Shown in pieces: positions 9,209-17,917 of a stretch of DNA of 64,000 nt. The stretch comes from Leptothermofonsia sichuanensis E412. Lineage in GTDB: Bacteria; Cyanobacteriota; Cyanobacteriia; Leptolyngbyales; Leptolyngbyaceae. Below the pieces are notes generated by a model that made no database searches, had not been told where the DNA came from, and was given only the letters and a program-made list of their open reading frames with translations. The stretch spans positions 2,914,001-2,978,000 of the forward strand of contig NZ_CP072600.1 of the NCBI RefSeq assembly GCF_019891175.1, written 5' to 3'. Position 1 is the first letter of the stretch, and each line of letters opens with the position of its first letter. The position numbers were made by a program, and so were the translations under genes.

Positions 9209-10336
9209 TACCTTGTCAGGGTATAGTTTTTACTTGTTTAAAGGACTGAAAACGCAAGGTTAACAGTGAATCTAACTCAGGTTTATACGTCGTATGACAC
9301 TGGTTGAGACAAGCAGTAATCGCCTCCTTAAATGCAGAGAAGTCAGCATAATAAATCGAATATAAGCATTGCTTCTTGACAAACTTCCACAAGCGCTCAA
9401 TCAAGTTGAGATTGGGAGAATAGACCGTTAGATACAACAACTCAATGTTCAATGATTGAGCCAACTCCATCACAACCGCACACTTCTGATACCGAGCGTT
9501 ATCCAACACAAGCGTAATCGGAATGTCTAATCCCAGAGCTGCCAGTTTGTGCAGTAATTCACAGACACTTTGAGCGTTGATATAAGTCTCATTGGTGACG
9601 GTGATTAACGCATGAGTCACGGCGTTGAGGGCCCCTAAGACATTGAACCGTTGCCTTCCTGCCCCCGACTTGATAAACAAGCGTTCAAAGCACCACAAAA
9701 ACCCTAAGTAGGCCCCCAGAACAAAATGGGCAGCATCGACAAAGAAGACGGCTCTCTGACCTGCTTTTGCCTCTTGCAGTCGTGGGTCTAGTTTTTTTGA
9801 CGAACTCCTCCTGCGCTTCTACATCAGCTTTGGCGGGCAACATCCCCACTCGCCGACAACGCATCCCCATCGATTTGAGAAACACCCTCACTTGCTCCCG
9901 ACTACGGACAATACCAGTCAGTTCTTCGATCTTGGCGCAAGCCTGCGCTAGGGTCTTTGGAGGATTTGCCCGGAAGTATGCTTCCAAAGTCTGTTGATGT
10001 TGTTTCAGTTCACTCTGGGGTCGATAAAAGGTCAATTCTTTGAGATTGCCGATCCCCCCAGTTTCATAATCTCGCAGATAGCTCAACAACGTTGGTTTTG
10101 TCACCCGAAGCAACCGGGTAATTTCCTGATGCGAGTATCCTTGACTTTTGAGATACAACGCTTCCATTTTTTGTTGCACACGCGGATGTGGATGGTGAAA
10201 GCGTTCGTAATGTAGTTGCTCAATCTCTTCGGCACTAAAGCTCAGTTGGATCATTGGGAGGCACCGTGCTCAACACTCAACGGTCTACCTCATTTCTACT
10301 TTATCTAGAGGGTAAAATCTATACCCCGGCAAAGTA
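9209..10336 (-). mobile_element. IS630-type insertion sequence, copy 1 (1128 bp)
   Basis: Bounded by imperfect inverted repeats of about 26 bases (TACTTTGCCGGGGTATAGA at the transposase start side, TACCTTGTCAGGGTATAGT at the other) and flanked by TA on both sides, the usual IS630/Tc1 target. Apart from one base it matches the element at 12488-13616 wherever I compared them. It lies in opposite orientation to that copy, 2.15 kb away, and abuts both the 3' half of a split secreted-protein gene and an IS4-type transposase fragment. Confidence 0.9.
9216..10254 (-). CDS. IS630-family transposase, two frames, copy 1 (frame signal damaged)
   Basis: The first frame (10254 down to about 9790) encodes the helix-turn-helix N-terminus (QGYSHQEITRLLRVTKPTLL). 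The second (to 9216) encodes the catalytic domain: VFFVDAAHFVLG supplies the first aspartate, LVLDNARYQ the second, and YSPNLNLIERLW the glutamate. The frames meet at a run of seven A. Here the run is followed directly by CTAGAC, one base shorter than in copy 2, so a +1 (or -2) shift would be needed instead of -1. The N-terminal frame reads on through unrelated residues to 9685. This copy is therefore probably unable to make full-length transposase on its own, though copy 2 could act in trans. Confidence 0.8.
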
Positions 10337-10338
10337 TA

Positions 10339-10590
10339 TTTCCTACCGATATTGAACTCGATGCCCAATGGAGTGGGCAATATTACCAGGCGAGGTTCCA
10401 CATTGAATTCATTTTCAGAGACGCGAAACAGTTTACCGGCTTGTGTGATGCTCAAAATCGCGATCCGCAAAGGCTCAATTTCTATTTCAATGCCGCTCTG
10501 ACGGCGTTCAACCGGGCAAAATATCAGGTGCAATCCCGTCGAGTGCAACCCGATACTGCGGTGCTTTCAGTTCCCTTTTCCATATCATAG
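10339..10590 (+). pseudogene. IS4-type transposase remnant B, C-terminal part
   Basis: The plus strand reads FPTDIELDAQWSGQYY, then RFHIEFIFRDAKQFTGL and LNFYFNAALTAFNRAK, ending at a TAG at 10588-10590. This is the C-terminal catalytic part of an IS4-type transposase, with the glutamate expected in the RFHIEFIFRDAKQF block. It begins exactly at the TA target of IS630 copy 1, and the N-terminal part is not found on the other side of that element. The first 62 bases resemble remnant A (7790-7995) with several mismatches, so these are separate old copies. Confidence 0.65.
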
Positions 10591-10611
10591 CTCCCTGGTT
10601 GACTGACAAAA

Positions 10612-11691
10612 CTAATCGGCGGCATAGCAGTACGTGTGTATTTTGAACTCGATTCGATGGGCACGCTGCTCGTGCTGTTTGCGAGATGCCATCGAGGGTT
10701 GAGGATTGCAGTTATGGATAAAACGGACATGATGAATGAGTTGAACCATTTTCTAAAGCTGCTTTTACCCAATCCCAACCAATAGGAAAGTAGCTATTGC
10801 CGCGAAACCAATGGGGGTCAACCCACCGACGTTTACCCGTTAGGACAACTTCGACACCCTGGGCAGTGACATAGAGGGTCGCGACCGCCAAGAGAAACCA
10901 GAGGCGGGATAGGGCGCAGACAGAGCGAATCTCGGACGGTTGGAAATTCATCCGTTGGATTGGTCATCGAGAAACGTCTCTTCTACATCAAAGCGGAGAC
11001 CGTATTCCTCGAAGGGGTGCAGGTTGGTGGGTTCATCGCTGACGATAGCCCAAAACTCACCATTGACGTTGTTATAGCCAAAGGCGATATGCACCGGACC
11101 CTACCACTCCCCTTTGTGGAGCTTAACGGTGGGCCAACAGCGGGCTTCCCCACGCTGAAGGTAAATGTCTTTCAATTGACACCAGCCATGACCCGCCCGC
11201 CAAATCCAGCTATCCCGCTTGATGCGGAGGCGGTAGTGCCACCCGAGTTCAGCCGTGATAGCGGTCAGGGCATCGGTGTGAATGAAGCCCCGGTCGGCCA
11301 ACACGACCACCTTCACCCCCTGAGGCAATCGATGGGCGGCCTGGTGGAGCATTTCCTGATACGCATCGAAGGTTACAGACGCACTGCGGTGTTTCACGAC
11401 TCGCCACACCACGGGCAACGCCCGGCCTCGATGAACCATGGCCAGACGGATCAAGCAATACTCATCCCAGAACAGCGAGGTGTCCAAGCTTAGATACAGA
11501 CACGCTTCAGCCCAATCCGCTAACGCGGCCTCAATCAACGGCTTGTACAGGCGATGGACGTTGAGACGACTGTTGTGCAGCCAGCGGCTGAGCCGTCGTT
11601 GTTTGCTTTGCGCCTGCACGCCTCGACAGGGGACATAGGGCAGCCACCGCGTCAGGTTGACCTCTCCGCGCTGGAGTAAGGCGATGACCAT
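10612..11691 (-). pseudogene. IS4-family transposase with a stop and two frameshifts
   Basis: Starts at the ATG at 11691 and reads LYLSLDTSLFWDEYCLIRLA (first catalytic aspartate) and VVVLADRGFIHTDAL (second). After KGEW it meets an in-frame TAG at 11101-11103. The same frame continues with HPFEEYGLRFDVEETFLDD, which should hold the catalytic glutamate. A one-base shift near 10951 leads to SEIRSVCALSRLWFLLAVAT, and another near 10750 leads to QLIHHVRFIHNCNPQP, ending at the TAG at 10612-10614. With at least three inactivating changes it cannot be active. It lies inside the segment bounded by the two inverted IS630-type copies. Confidence 0.8.
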
Positions 11692-12285
11692 TGGTACACC
11701 TTATGGAAGAAAACATTTGGTATTGTTCTACTTTTTGAAACTTAGGGGTTCAAAGCAGAAAATTGCCTATCCCAAGCCCTCAACATCCGGTGGAGCAAAG
11801 TTAACACTCAAAGTGATGTGTTCGGAAACGGTTCTCGTACAAGTTTTACATCAGGTTGATGAACGATGTCGGTGAATGTTCAGTGTTCCAAAACGTGTCG
11901 GGGGGCGATCGCCGAGCCGTCCTGGTTTTCTGAACCGTGGTTTGAGCGTGACTGGTAGGTGTGCGTTCGGTTTTGCCGTCTCGCAGAGAATCACCCCCAG
12001 AATGAAGTGTTGAATTCATTGAGGTTTTGGAGCAAAGTTAAGCGTCCCGAAAGCTGGTTGGTGGAGAGGGAAAGGTTGGGTAGAATAGCGGTGTTAGGCT
12101 GAGTGAAGGATGCCGAGAAGGGCAGTGGGGGCGATCTCGCTCGATTATCCAGAAACAGCCGCTTTACTGCTCTGGAGGCGGGAATCTTAGTCATCAAGAA
12201 CAAGCGAGTCGTGTTTAAATGTGAGATATAGAGTTGATCGAGGGCAATATAGAGTCATTCGCAGCTTACTTCGAAAAAAGGAGAC
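11692..12285. other. Gene-free stretch inside the inverted segment
   Basis: No convincing gene is seen here. The 13-mer GGAGCAAAGTTAA occurs twice, near 11793 and near 12029. Short open stretches on both strands show no recognisable family. The sequence around 12035 (GTTAAGCGTCCCG) faintly recalls the GTAAGCG ends of IS66 elements, but no partner end or IS66 gene was found. It is probably debris of older insertions. Confidence 0.4.
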
Positions 12286-12487
12286 ATGAAAGCAATGCAG
12301 AAAATACCAGCAGGTGCTGGACTGACGCTTGCAATTGTGCTGGGCGCGTCCTCGGTACTGGCTGAACAAGCATTCCGTCCCGATGGGATGCAGCGTTGTC
12401 AAAACGCATCTAGTCAGCGTACAACCGACCACTGTTCCGCGCCAGAATCCACTGAGCGACCAGGAGAACCTATCCGGGGGATAGATA
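12286..12487 (+). pseudogene. 5' half of a secreted-protein gene cut by IS630 copy 2
   Basis: Two ATGs, at 12286 and 12295, lie just after AAAAAAGGAG. The second has better spacing and opens MQKIPAGAGLTLAIVLGASS, a clear signal peptide with likely cleavage after VLA. The mature part (QAFRPDGMQRCQNASSQ onward) is polar. The frame runs into the left end of IS630 copy 2 at the TA target (12486-12487). Its true continuation is not on the right of that element, which is antisense to a BrnT toxin, but on the outer side of copy 1 at 8971-9208 on the other strand. Function is unknown. Confidence 0.55.
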
Positions 12488-13616
12488 TACTTTGCCGGGG
12501 TATAGATTTTACCCTCTAGATAAAGTAGAAATGAGGTAGACCGTTGAGTGTTGAGCACGGTGCCTCCCAATGATCCAACTGAGCTTTAGTGCCGAAGAGA
12601 TTGAGCAACTACATTACGAACGCTTTCACCATCCACATCCGCGTGTGCAACAAAAAATGGAAGCGTTGTATCTCAAAAGTCAAGGATACTCGCATCAGGA
12701 AATTACCCGGTTGCTTCGGGTGACAAAACCAACGTTGTTGAGCTATCTGCGAGATTATGAAACTGGGGGGATCGGCAATCTCAAAGAATTGACCTTTTAT
12801 CGACCCCAGAGTGAACTGAAACAACATCAACAGACTTTGGAAGCATACTTCCGGGCAAATCCTCCAAAGACCCTAGCGCAGGCTTGCGCCAAGATCGAAG
12901 AACTGACTGGTATTGTCCGTAGTCGGGAGCAAGTGAGGGTGTTTCTCAAATCGATGGGGATGCGTTGTCGGCGAGTGGGGATGTTGCCCGCCAAAGCTGA
13001 TGTAGAAGCGCAGGAGGAGTTCGTCAAAAAAAGCTAGACCCACGACTGCAAGAGGCAAAAGCAGGTCAGAGAGCCGTCTTCTTTGTCGATGCTGCCCATT
13101 TTGTTCTGGGGGCCTACTTAGGGTTTTTGTGGTGCTTTGAACGCTTGTTTATCAAGTCGGGGGCAGGAAGGCAACGGTTCAATGTCTTAGGGGCCCTCAA
13201 CGCCGTGACTCATGCGTTAATCACCGTCACCAATGAGACTTATATCAACGCTCAAAGTGTCTGTGAATTACTGCACAAACTGGCAGCTCTGGGATTAGAC
13301 ATTCCGATTACGCTTGTGTTGGATAACGCTCGGTATCAGAAGTGTGCGGTTGTGATGGAGTTGGCTCAATCATTGAACATTGAGTTGTTGTATCTAACGG
13401 TCTATTCTCCCAATCTCAACTTGATTGAGCGCTTGTGGAAGTTTGTCAAGAAGCAATGCTTATATTCGATTTATTATGCTGACTTCTCTGCATTTAAGGA
13501 GGCGATTACTGCTTGTCTCAACCAGTGTCATACGACGTATAAACCTGAGTTAGATTCACTGTTAACCTTGCGTTTTCAGTCCTTTAAACAAGTAAAAACT
13601 ATACCCTGACAAGGTA
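12488..13616 (+). mobile_element. IS630-type insertion sequence, copy 2 (1129 bp, apparently intact)
   Basis: Inverted repeats like those of copy 1 bound the element, and TA flanks it at 12486-12487 and 13617-13618. It is one base longer than copy 1 because of a G after the A7 frameshift run. Its left flank is a truncated secreted-protein gene and its right flank is the start of a BrnA-like antitoxin. These two flanks do not form a single gene, so the site is a recombination junction rather than a simple insertion. Confidence 0.9.
12570..13609 (+). CDS. IS630-family transposase, probable programmed frameshift, copy 2
   Basis: The N-terminal frame (12570-13037, 155 residues) carries a helix-turn-helix. 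It ends in TAG immediately after GTC AAA AAA AGC. The catalytic frame starts at the same A7 run and continues to 13609 with LDPRLQEAKAG, VFFVDAAHF, LVLDNARYQ and YSPNLNLIERLW, giving the D-D-E triad. A run of seven A followed by G and an immediate stop is the classic layout for -1 ribosomal frameshifting or transcriptional slippage, a known strategy of many insertion sequences. The full product would be about 345 residues. This copy looks competent. Confidence 0.85.
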
Positions 13617-13640
13617 TAGTTCGTCAACTTCCTTCTTCAT
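13617..13640 (-). pseudogene. BrnA-like antitoxin stub (eight codons)
   Basis: Within the 3' end of the BrnT-like gene an ATG at 13640 opens MKKEVDEL, overlapping the toxin stop as is usual for brnT-brnA pairs. It reaches the TA target of IS630 copy 2 after eight codons. No BrnA-like continuation is found on the far side of the element or next to copy 1, so the antitoxin body is gone. The assignment rests on position and overlap because the remaining piece is too short for a family match. Confidence 0.45.
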
Positions 13641-13900
13641 AAAATCTCCTTTTCTGGCGAGTGGCTCTTTGGGCACTGATTATTCGGGTACAGTTTTTGC
13701 GGTCAGTATGGGAGACAACCAATAATTGCCCTAACCTTGACATTCCAATGATAACGTAGCGGTTTTCTCCAATCGAATGATCAGGGTCAGGGAAGGTTAC
13801 GGATAGAGAATCATCGAATACGGTTGCGGTTTCCTGGAAAGATAATGTTGTGCTTCCTCAAATTGAGGTCGGCTTTCTCTGGGTTCCATTCGAATTCCAT
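13624..13900 (-). pseudogene. BrnT-family toxin with a one-base frameshift
   Basis: The ATG at 13900 opens MEFEWNPEKADLNLRKHNII. After an extra base in a CC/GG pair near 13833-13836 the next frame continues ETATVFDDSLSVTFPDPDHS, then RYVIIGMSRLGQLLVVSHT and RIISAQRATRQKRRFYEEGS to a TGA at 13624-13626. These blocks are the BrnT signature (FEWD-K---NL-KH, FPDPDH, RIISAR-AT--E---YEE), a ribonuclease toxin normally held by BrnA. Length without the extra base is about 91 residues, which is normal. The frameshift would silence it, fitting the loss of the antitoxin by the adjacent element. Confidence 0.8.
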
Positions 13901-13999
13901 GCAGAATCTCTCGTCACCGACAACTTCAGCAGTTTAGCAGCTTGCCAAACCCGTAGCCTGTTTGAACGAGTAATCATACTTCAATAGTCTGGACACTTT

Positions 14000-14105
14000 T
14001 ACGTCGAACCGCCCTCATCCCCCAACCTCTTCTCCCAAGAAAGGAGAAGGGGAGCCGGATTGAAGTCCCTCTCCCGTTTTGGGAGAGGGATTAGGGTGAA
14101 GGTCA
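14000..14105. repeat. Dispersed C/T- and G/A-rich inverted repeat
   Basis: Contains CCTCATCCCCCAACCTCTTC followed by CCCTCTCCCGTTTTGGGAGAGGG, an 8-base hairpin around a TTTT-containing loop, and then TTAGGGTGAAGG. This type of block is frequent between cyanobacterial genes. It lies between the BrnT-like remnant and the end of the FadE-type gene and may act as a bidirectional terminator. Confidence 0.5.
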
Positions 14106-14201
14106 AAATTGACGGAGTGGCAAGGATTTCAGCATTTTCACAAAAACTGTCCGAAGTATTGATACTTATAAAATTTGAGAATTTCGTTGCTGCCATCATG
14201 C

Positions 14202-16673
14202 TTATGAAACCGAAAGACTTTTCCGGGAAGGCTTTAAGGCTTCACCGGGGTGGGGGGTGGGTTGACTACCCTGCTGGTATTCTTCCAGGGTAAAGGCATC
14301 GACCTGGATGGCTTCGTTGCGGGCAATTTCGGCTTCCCGCAGAAGATCGACAGATTCCTGGGTAATCACACCGGCAGCCACAGCGGCATCCACCAGGTTT
14401 TCGGGTTTCCCCTGGGGGAGGGTTCCGGCCCGGCTGGCAGCTTTGATGGTTTTGAAAATTGCTTCTGCCTGGAGGGAGCGCTGGAATGCTTGTTCTAGCC
14501 GGCCCAGGGCTTCATCGGGATGGGATGGGATGTAGATGCCTGTGGTGAGGCGATCGCGTCCTTCCCCGACGGTTTGTAATTGCTGGGCAACCTGACTACC
14601 CAATTCGTCGTCTGGCATAACACCGATTGGATTCAACCGCCACCAGGCAAGAACAGGTCCCCGCAGGATAGCTCCCACCACAGGTAGAGTGAAGTTACTG
14701 AAGATACCCTCAAATGCTTGCTGAATTTGGGCAAGGGCATATTGCATTGCCCAGTCAACCAGGGGTAGATCGTCCGGTTTGCGGCCTTCGGCTTCAAATC
14801 GGCGCAGGGTTGCGGTAGCCAGATACATCCAGGAGAGGACATCGGCAAACCGTCCGGTTAACTTTTCGCGGCGTTTGAGGGAACCACCAAATCCAATCAG
14901 GGCAAGGTCGGTGAGGGTGGCGAAGGTGGCAGATGCCCAGGTCAGTTTGCGGTAATAGGGGGCAGTGGGACCGGCTACGGGCGATTGGGCAAGATAGCCA
15001 CGGGAGAGGCTGAACAGGGCCGAACGAAGGCTATTTCGCACGGTCAACCCCAGATGGTGCCAGAAGGCATGGTCAAAGGCGGAGACATTGCTCTGACGAA
15101 GGGCTTCTACTTCCAGATAAACGTAGGGGTGGCAGCGGATCGCTCCCTGACCAAAGATCATCATGGTGCGGGTGAGGATGTTTGCCCCTTCGACTGTGAC
15201 CGGGATGGGAATGGCGGTGTAGATGTTTGCCAGCAGATTTCGCGGTCCCCGGCAGATCCCGGCACCACCCACAATATCCATGCCATCGTTGATCATCTGA
15301 CGAGCCAGTTCCGTGAATTCGTACTTGGCGATCGCCGAAATGACCGAGGGTTTTTCTCCATGATCGACTGCGCCGCAGGTATAGATGCGGGCGGCATCCA
15401 GCAGGTAGGTCAAGCCACCAATACGGGCAAGGGGTTCTTCAATGCCTTCAAACCGTCCGATGGAAAGCCCAAACTGTCGCCGGACAACAGCATGGGCACC
15501 TGTGACACGAGCCACCAGTTTGGCAACGCCAGTGCAGGTTGCCGGGAAGCTAATCCCCCGACCTGCTGCAAGGGTCTGCATCAGCATTTTCCAGCCGTTG
15601 CCAGCCTGCTCTGCTCCACCAATGATCTGATCCACGGAAATAACGACATCCCGCCCTTCAATTGGGGAGTTGTAGAATGGCACTCCCATCGGATCGTGGC
15701 GTTTACCGAGAATTACACCAGGGGTATCAGCGGGCACCAGGGCGCAGGTGATACCAACCGTTTCCCCGTGACCCAGCAGGTTTTCGGGATCCCGTAGTTT
15801 GAAAGCAAGCCCAATTAGGGTGGCGATCGCGCCCAGGGTAATATAGCGCTTGCGGAAGTTGAGGCGCAGATATAGTCGATCATCCTCTCCCTTGAACACC
15901 ACACCTTCGGAGGTGATGCTGGCAGCATCGGAGCCAGCGTGAGGTTCGGTGAGGGCAAAGCAGGGAATTTCTTCGCCCCTGGCCAAGCGGGGCAGGTAGT
16001 AGTCTTTTTGCGCCTGGGTGCCGTAGTTCAGTAGCAGTTTGGCAGGACCGAGGGAATTGGTCACTCCCACGGTTGCGGTATGGGTAAAGGAGCGGGAAGC
16101 CAGCTTGACCATGACGGAACTATACGCCAGGTTAGAGAAACCCAAGCCGCCGTATTCTTTGGGAATCATCATGCCAAAGAAGCCCTCCTGTTTGAGATAG
16201 TCCCACACTTCGGGGGGCAGGTCCTTGCGGCGATGAATTTCCCAGTCCGTCGCCATGCGGCAGACCTGCTCCACGGGGCCATCCAGAAATGCCTGAATTT
16301 CAGGGGCTATGGCTGGGTAGGGTTCCTGGTTTATCCGCTGAAAGTTGGGTGATCCGGAGAAGAATTCGCCGTCAATCCAGACGGTACCGGCTTCGATCGC
16401 TGCTTTCTCTGTGTCCGAAATAGTTGGCAGCAGGTTGAGTGCTCTGATGCCCTGCATTAAGGGGGCCGTGATCATGCGCTGCCTGAGCATGGGAAGGTTG
16501 AGTATGGCTGCGATGAAACCAAAAATCACCCAGACCCAGATGGGCGGCTGGAATAGTCCTAAACTAACGGCAACAGAGAGGGACCACAACCATAGGGGTG
16601 CGCCCAGGTAACCCAATAGCAACCAGCAAAGGATTGAACTGGGGATGGCGATCGTCCAGGGAATATAAACCAT
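14202..16673 (-). CDS. fadE: Membrane acyl-CoA dehydrogenase, FadE type
   Basis: 823 residues, close to E. coli FadE (814) and far longer than ordinary acyl-CoA dehydrogenases. Two or three hydrophobic segments in residues 4-65 should anchor it to a membrane. The dehydrogenase core follows: a helical region, the flavin-binding [12 protein letters not shown] segment near residue 245 and the C-terminal helical domain with [11 protein letters not shown] near residue 490. An extra domain of about 300 residues is typical of FadE. It would carry out the first oxidation of beta-oxidation, acyl-CoA to trans-2-enoyl-CoA. It is the last gene of a minus-strand run behind thiolase (60-base gap), FadN-like and an acyl-CoA synthetase-like gene. 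Beta-oxidation dehydrogenases are not usual in cyanobacteria. Confidence 0.9.
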   Translation of the reverse strand: MVYIPWTIAIPSSILCWLLLGYLGAPLWLWSLSVAVSLGLFQPPIWVWVIFGFIAAILNLPMLRQRMITAPLMQGIRALNLLPTISDTEKAAIEAGTVWIDGEFFSGSPNFQRINQEPYPAIAPEIQAFLDGPVEQVCRMATDWEIHRRKDLPPEVWDYLKQEGFFGMMIPKEYGGLGFSNLAYSSVMVKLASRSFTHTATVGVTNSLGPAKLLLNYGTQAQKDYYLPRLARGEEIPCFALTEPHAGSDAASITSEGVVFKGEDDRLYLRLNFRKRYITLGAIATLIGLAFKLRDPENLLGHGETVGITCALVPADTPGVILGKRHDPMGVPFYNSPIEGRDVVISVDQIIGGAEQAGNGWKMLMQTLAAGRGISFPATCTGVAKLVARVTGAHAVVRRQFGLSIGRFEGIEEPLARIGGLTYLLDAARIYTCGAVDHGEKPSVISAIAKYEFTELARQMINDGMDIVGGAGICRGPRNLLANIYTAIPIPVTVEGANILTRTMMIFGQGAIRCHPYVYLEVEALRQSNVSAFDHAFWHHLGLTVRNSLRSALFSLSRGYLAQSPVAGPTAPYYRKLTWASATFATLTDLALIGFGGSLKRREKLTGRFADVLSWMYLATATLRRFEAEGRKPDDLPLVDWAMQYALAQIQQAFEGIFSNFTLPVVGAILRGPVLAWWRLNPIGVMPDDELGSQVAQQLQTVGEGRDRLTTGIYIPSHPDEALGRLEQAFQRSLQAEAIFKTIKAASRAGTLPQGKPENLVDAAVAAGVITQESVDLLREAEIARNEAIQVDAFTLEEYQQGSQPTPHPGEALKPSRKSLSVS

Positions 16674-16733
16674 AGTTTTGTTACCTAAAGCAATGATGTT
16701 TGTCCCAGGAAAGGAGGCAGAGCCTCAAACTAC

Positions 16734-17915
16734 TTACAGCATCAAGTTCTCAATCACTCCGGCGGCACCCATGCCACCACCAACGCACATGGTCACTAAG
16801 CCATACCGAATATTGCGACGCTTCATTTCGTGCAGAATGGTTGCAGTCAGTTTTGCCCCTGTCATTCCCAGGGGATGCCCCAGGGCGATCGCACCTCCAT
16901 TCACATTAATGATCTCTTCGTTTAAACCCAGCTTGCGAATCACGGCAAGGGACTGGGCTGCAAAGGCTTCATTCAGTTCAATCAGCCCAATGTCGTCCAG
17001 GGTTAAACCCACCTGCTTTAGAACTTTGGGAACTGCTTCCACCGGACCCATGCCCATAATTTCAGGCGGTACACCTGCAACAGCAAAACCCAGGAGTTTC
17101 CCCATCGGTTGAATGCCCAATTCGTCCACCATTCGTTTAGACATCACAACTGTGGCGGCGGCTCCGTCGGACATCTGGGAAGAATTGCCTGCTGTGACGC
17201 TACCTCCAACTCGAAACACGGCAGGGAGCCTGGCAAGGGCTTCCAGACTGGTATCGTGGCGGGGGCCTTCATCTACGTTGAAGTGGGTTTCAATGGTTTT
17301 TGGTTTGCCGTCTATGTAAAGGGTTTCACGGACAGTTAGGGGGATGATTTCTTCGGCAAATCGCCCCGCCTGGATTGCCGCGATCGCGCGCTGGTGTGAA
17401 CGCAGGGCAAAGGCATCCTGGTCTTCTCGCGCAACCTGAAACTGATGGGCAACATTTTCTGCGGTCAGACCCATTGTGCAGTAAACCTGGGGTGCCTCTG
17501 CCACCAGATCGGGGTTGGGGGCCAGCACATGTCCCCCCATCGGAATCAGGCTCATGGATTCCGCTCCCCCTGCCACAATTACCTCCGCCTGCCCGGTCAT
17601 AATTGCCTGGTTTGCCATGGCGATCGCCTGCAACCCAGACGCACAAAACCGATTGACGGTCGCCCCGGCAACTGTGGGGGGCAACCCAACCCGCTGACCA
17701 ATCACCCGCCCTAAATTAAAGCCCTGCTCTGCCTCTGGAAAAGCGCAGCCCATGATGATGTCATCAATCTGTTCCGGTTCCAGTCCCTTGACTTTTTCAA
17801 TCGCACCCTTAACCGCGATCGCGCCCATATCATCGGGACGCATATGACGCAGCGTCCCACGCGGCGCTTTGCCAACCGCTGTCCGCACACTGCTGACAAT
17901 GTAAGCTTCTTTCAT
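16734..17915 (-). CDS. fadA: Thiolase (acetyl-CoA acyltransferase)
   Basis: 393 residues, normal for thiolases. The nucleophile is C91 in [12 protein letters not shown], the catalytic histidine is in [16 protein letters not shown] (about 350), and the second cysteine is in [11 protein letters not shown] (about 380). The enzyme would cleave 3-ketoacyl-CoA with CoA to release acetyl-CoA. A biosynthetic acetoacetyl-CoA thiolase, as used for polyhydroxybutyrate, is the alternative. The context argues for degradation, because its start lies two bases after the stop of the FadN-like gene and the FadE-type gene follows. The order hydratase/dehydrogenase, thiolase, dehydrogenase matches the fadNAE operon of Bacillus. 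Confidence 0.92.
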   Translation of the reverse strand: MKEAYIVSSVRTAVGKAPRGTLRHMRPDDMGAIAVKGAIEKVKGLEPEQIDDIIMGCAFPEAEQGFNLGRVIGQRVGLPPTVAGATVNRFCASGLQAIAMANQAIMTGQAEVIVAGGAESMSLIPMGGHVLAPNPDLVAEAPQVYCTMGLTAENVAHQFQVAREDQDAFALRSHQRAIAAIQAGRFAEEIIPLTVRETLYIDGKPKTIETHFNVDEGPRHDTSLEALARLPAVFRVGGSVTAGNSSQMSDGAAATVVMSKRMVDELGIQPMGKLLGFAVAGVPPEIMGMGPVEAVPKVLKQVGLTLDDIGLIELNEAFAAQSLAVIRKLGLNEEIINVNGGAIALGHPLGMTGAKLTATILHEMKRRNIRYGLVTMCVGGGMGAAGVIENLML

Positions 17916-17917
17916 AG

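Noticed and set aside
12286-13725. Continuous frame across IS630 copy 2 if the element were precisely excised, giving a secreted protein of about 105 residues.
   Set aside because: The part right of the element is antisense to a clear BrnT toxin gene, so the open frame is coincidental. The continuation at 8971-9208 on the other strand is better supported.
14999-15797. Long plus-strand ORF opposite the FadE-type gene (270 codons).
   Set aside because: It is antisense to a strongly conserved dehydrogenase and has no family signature or start signal.
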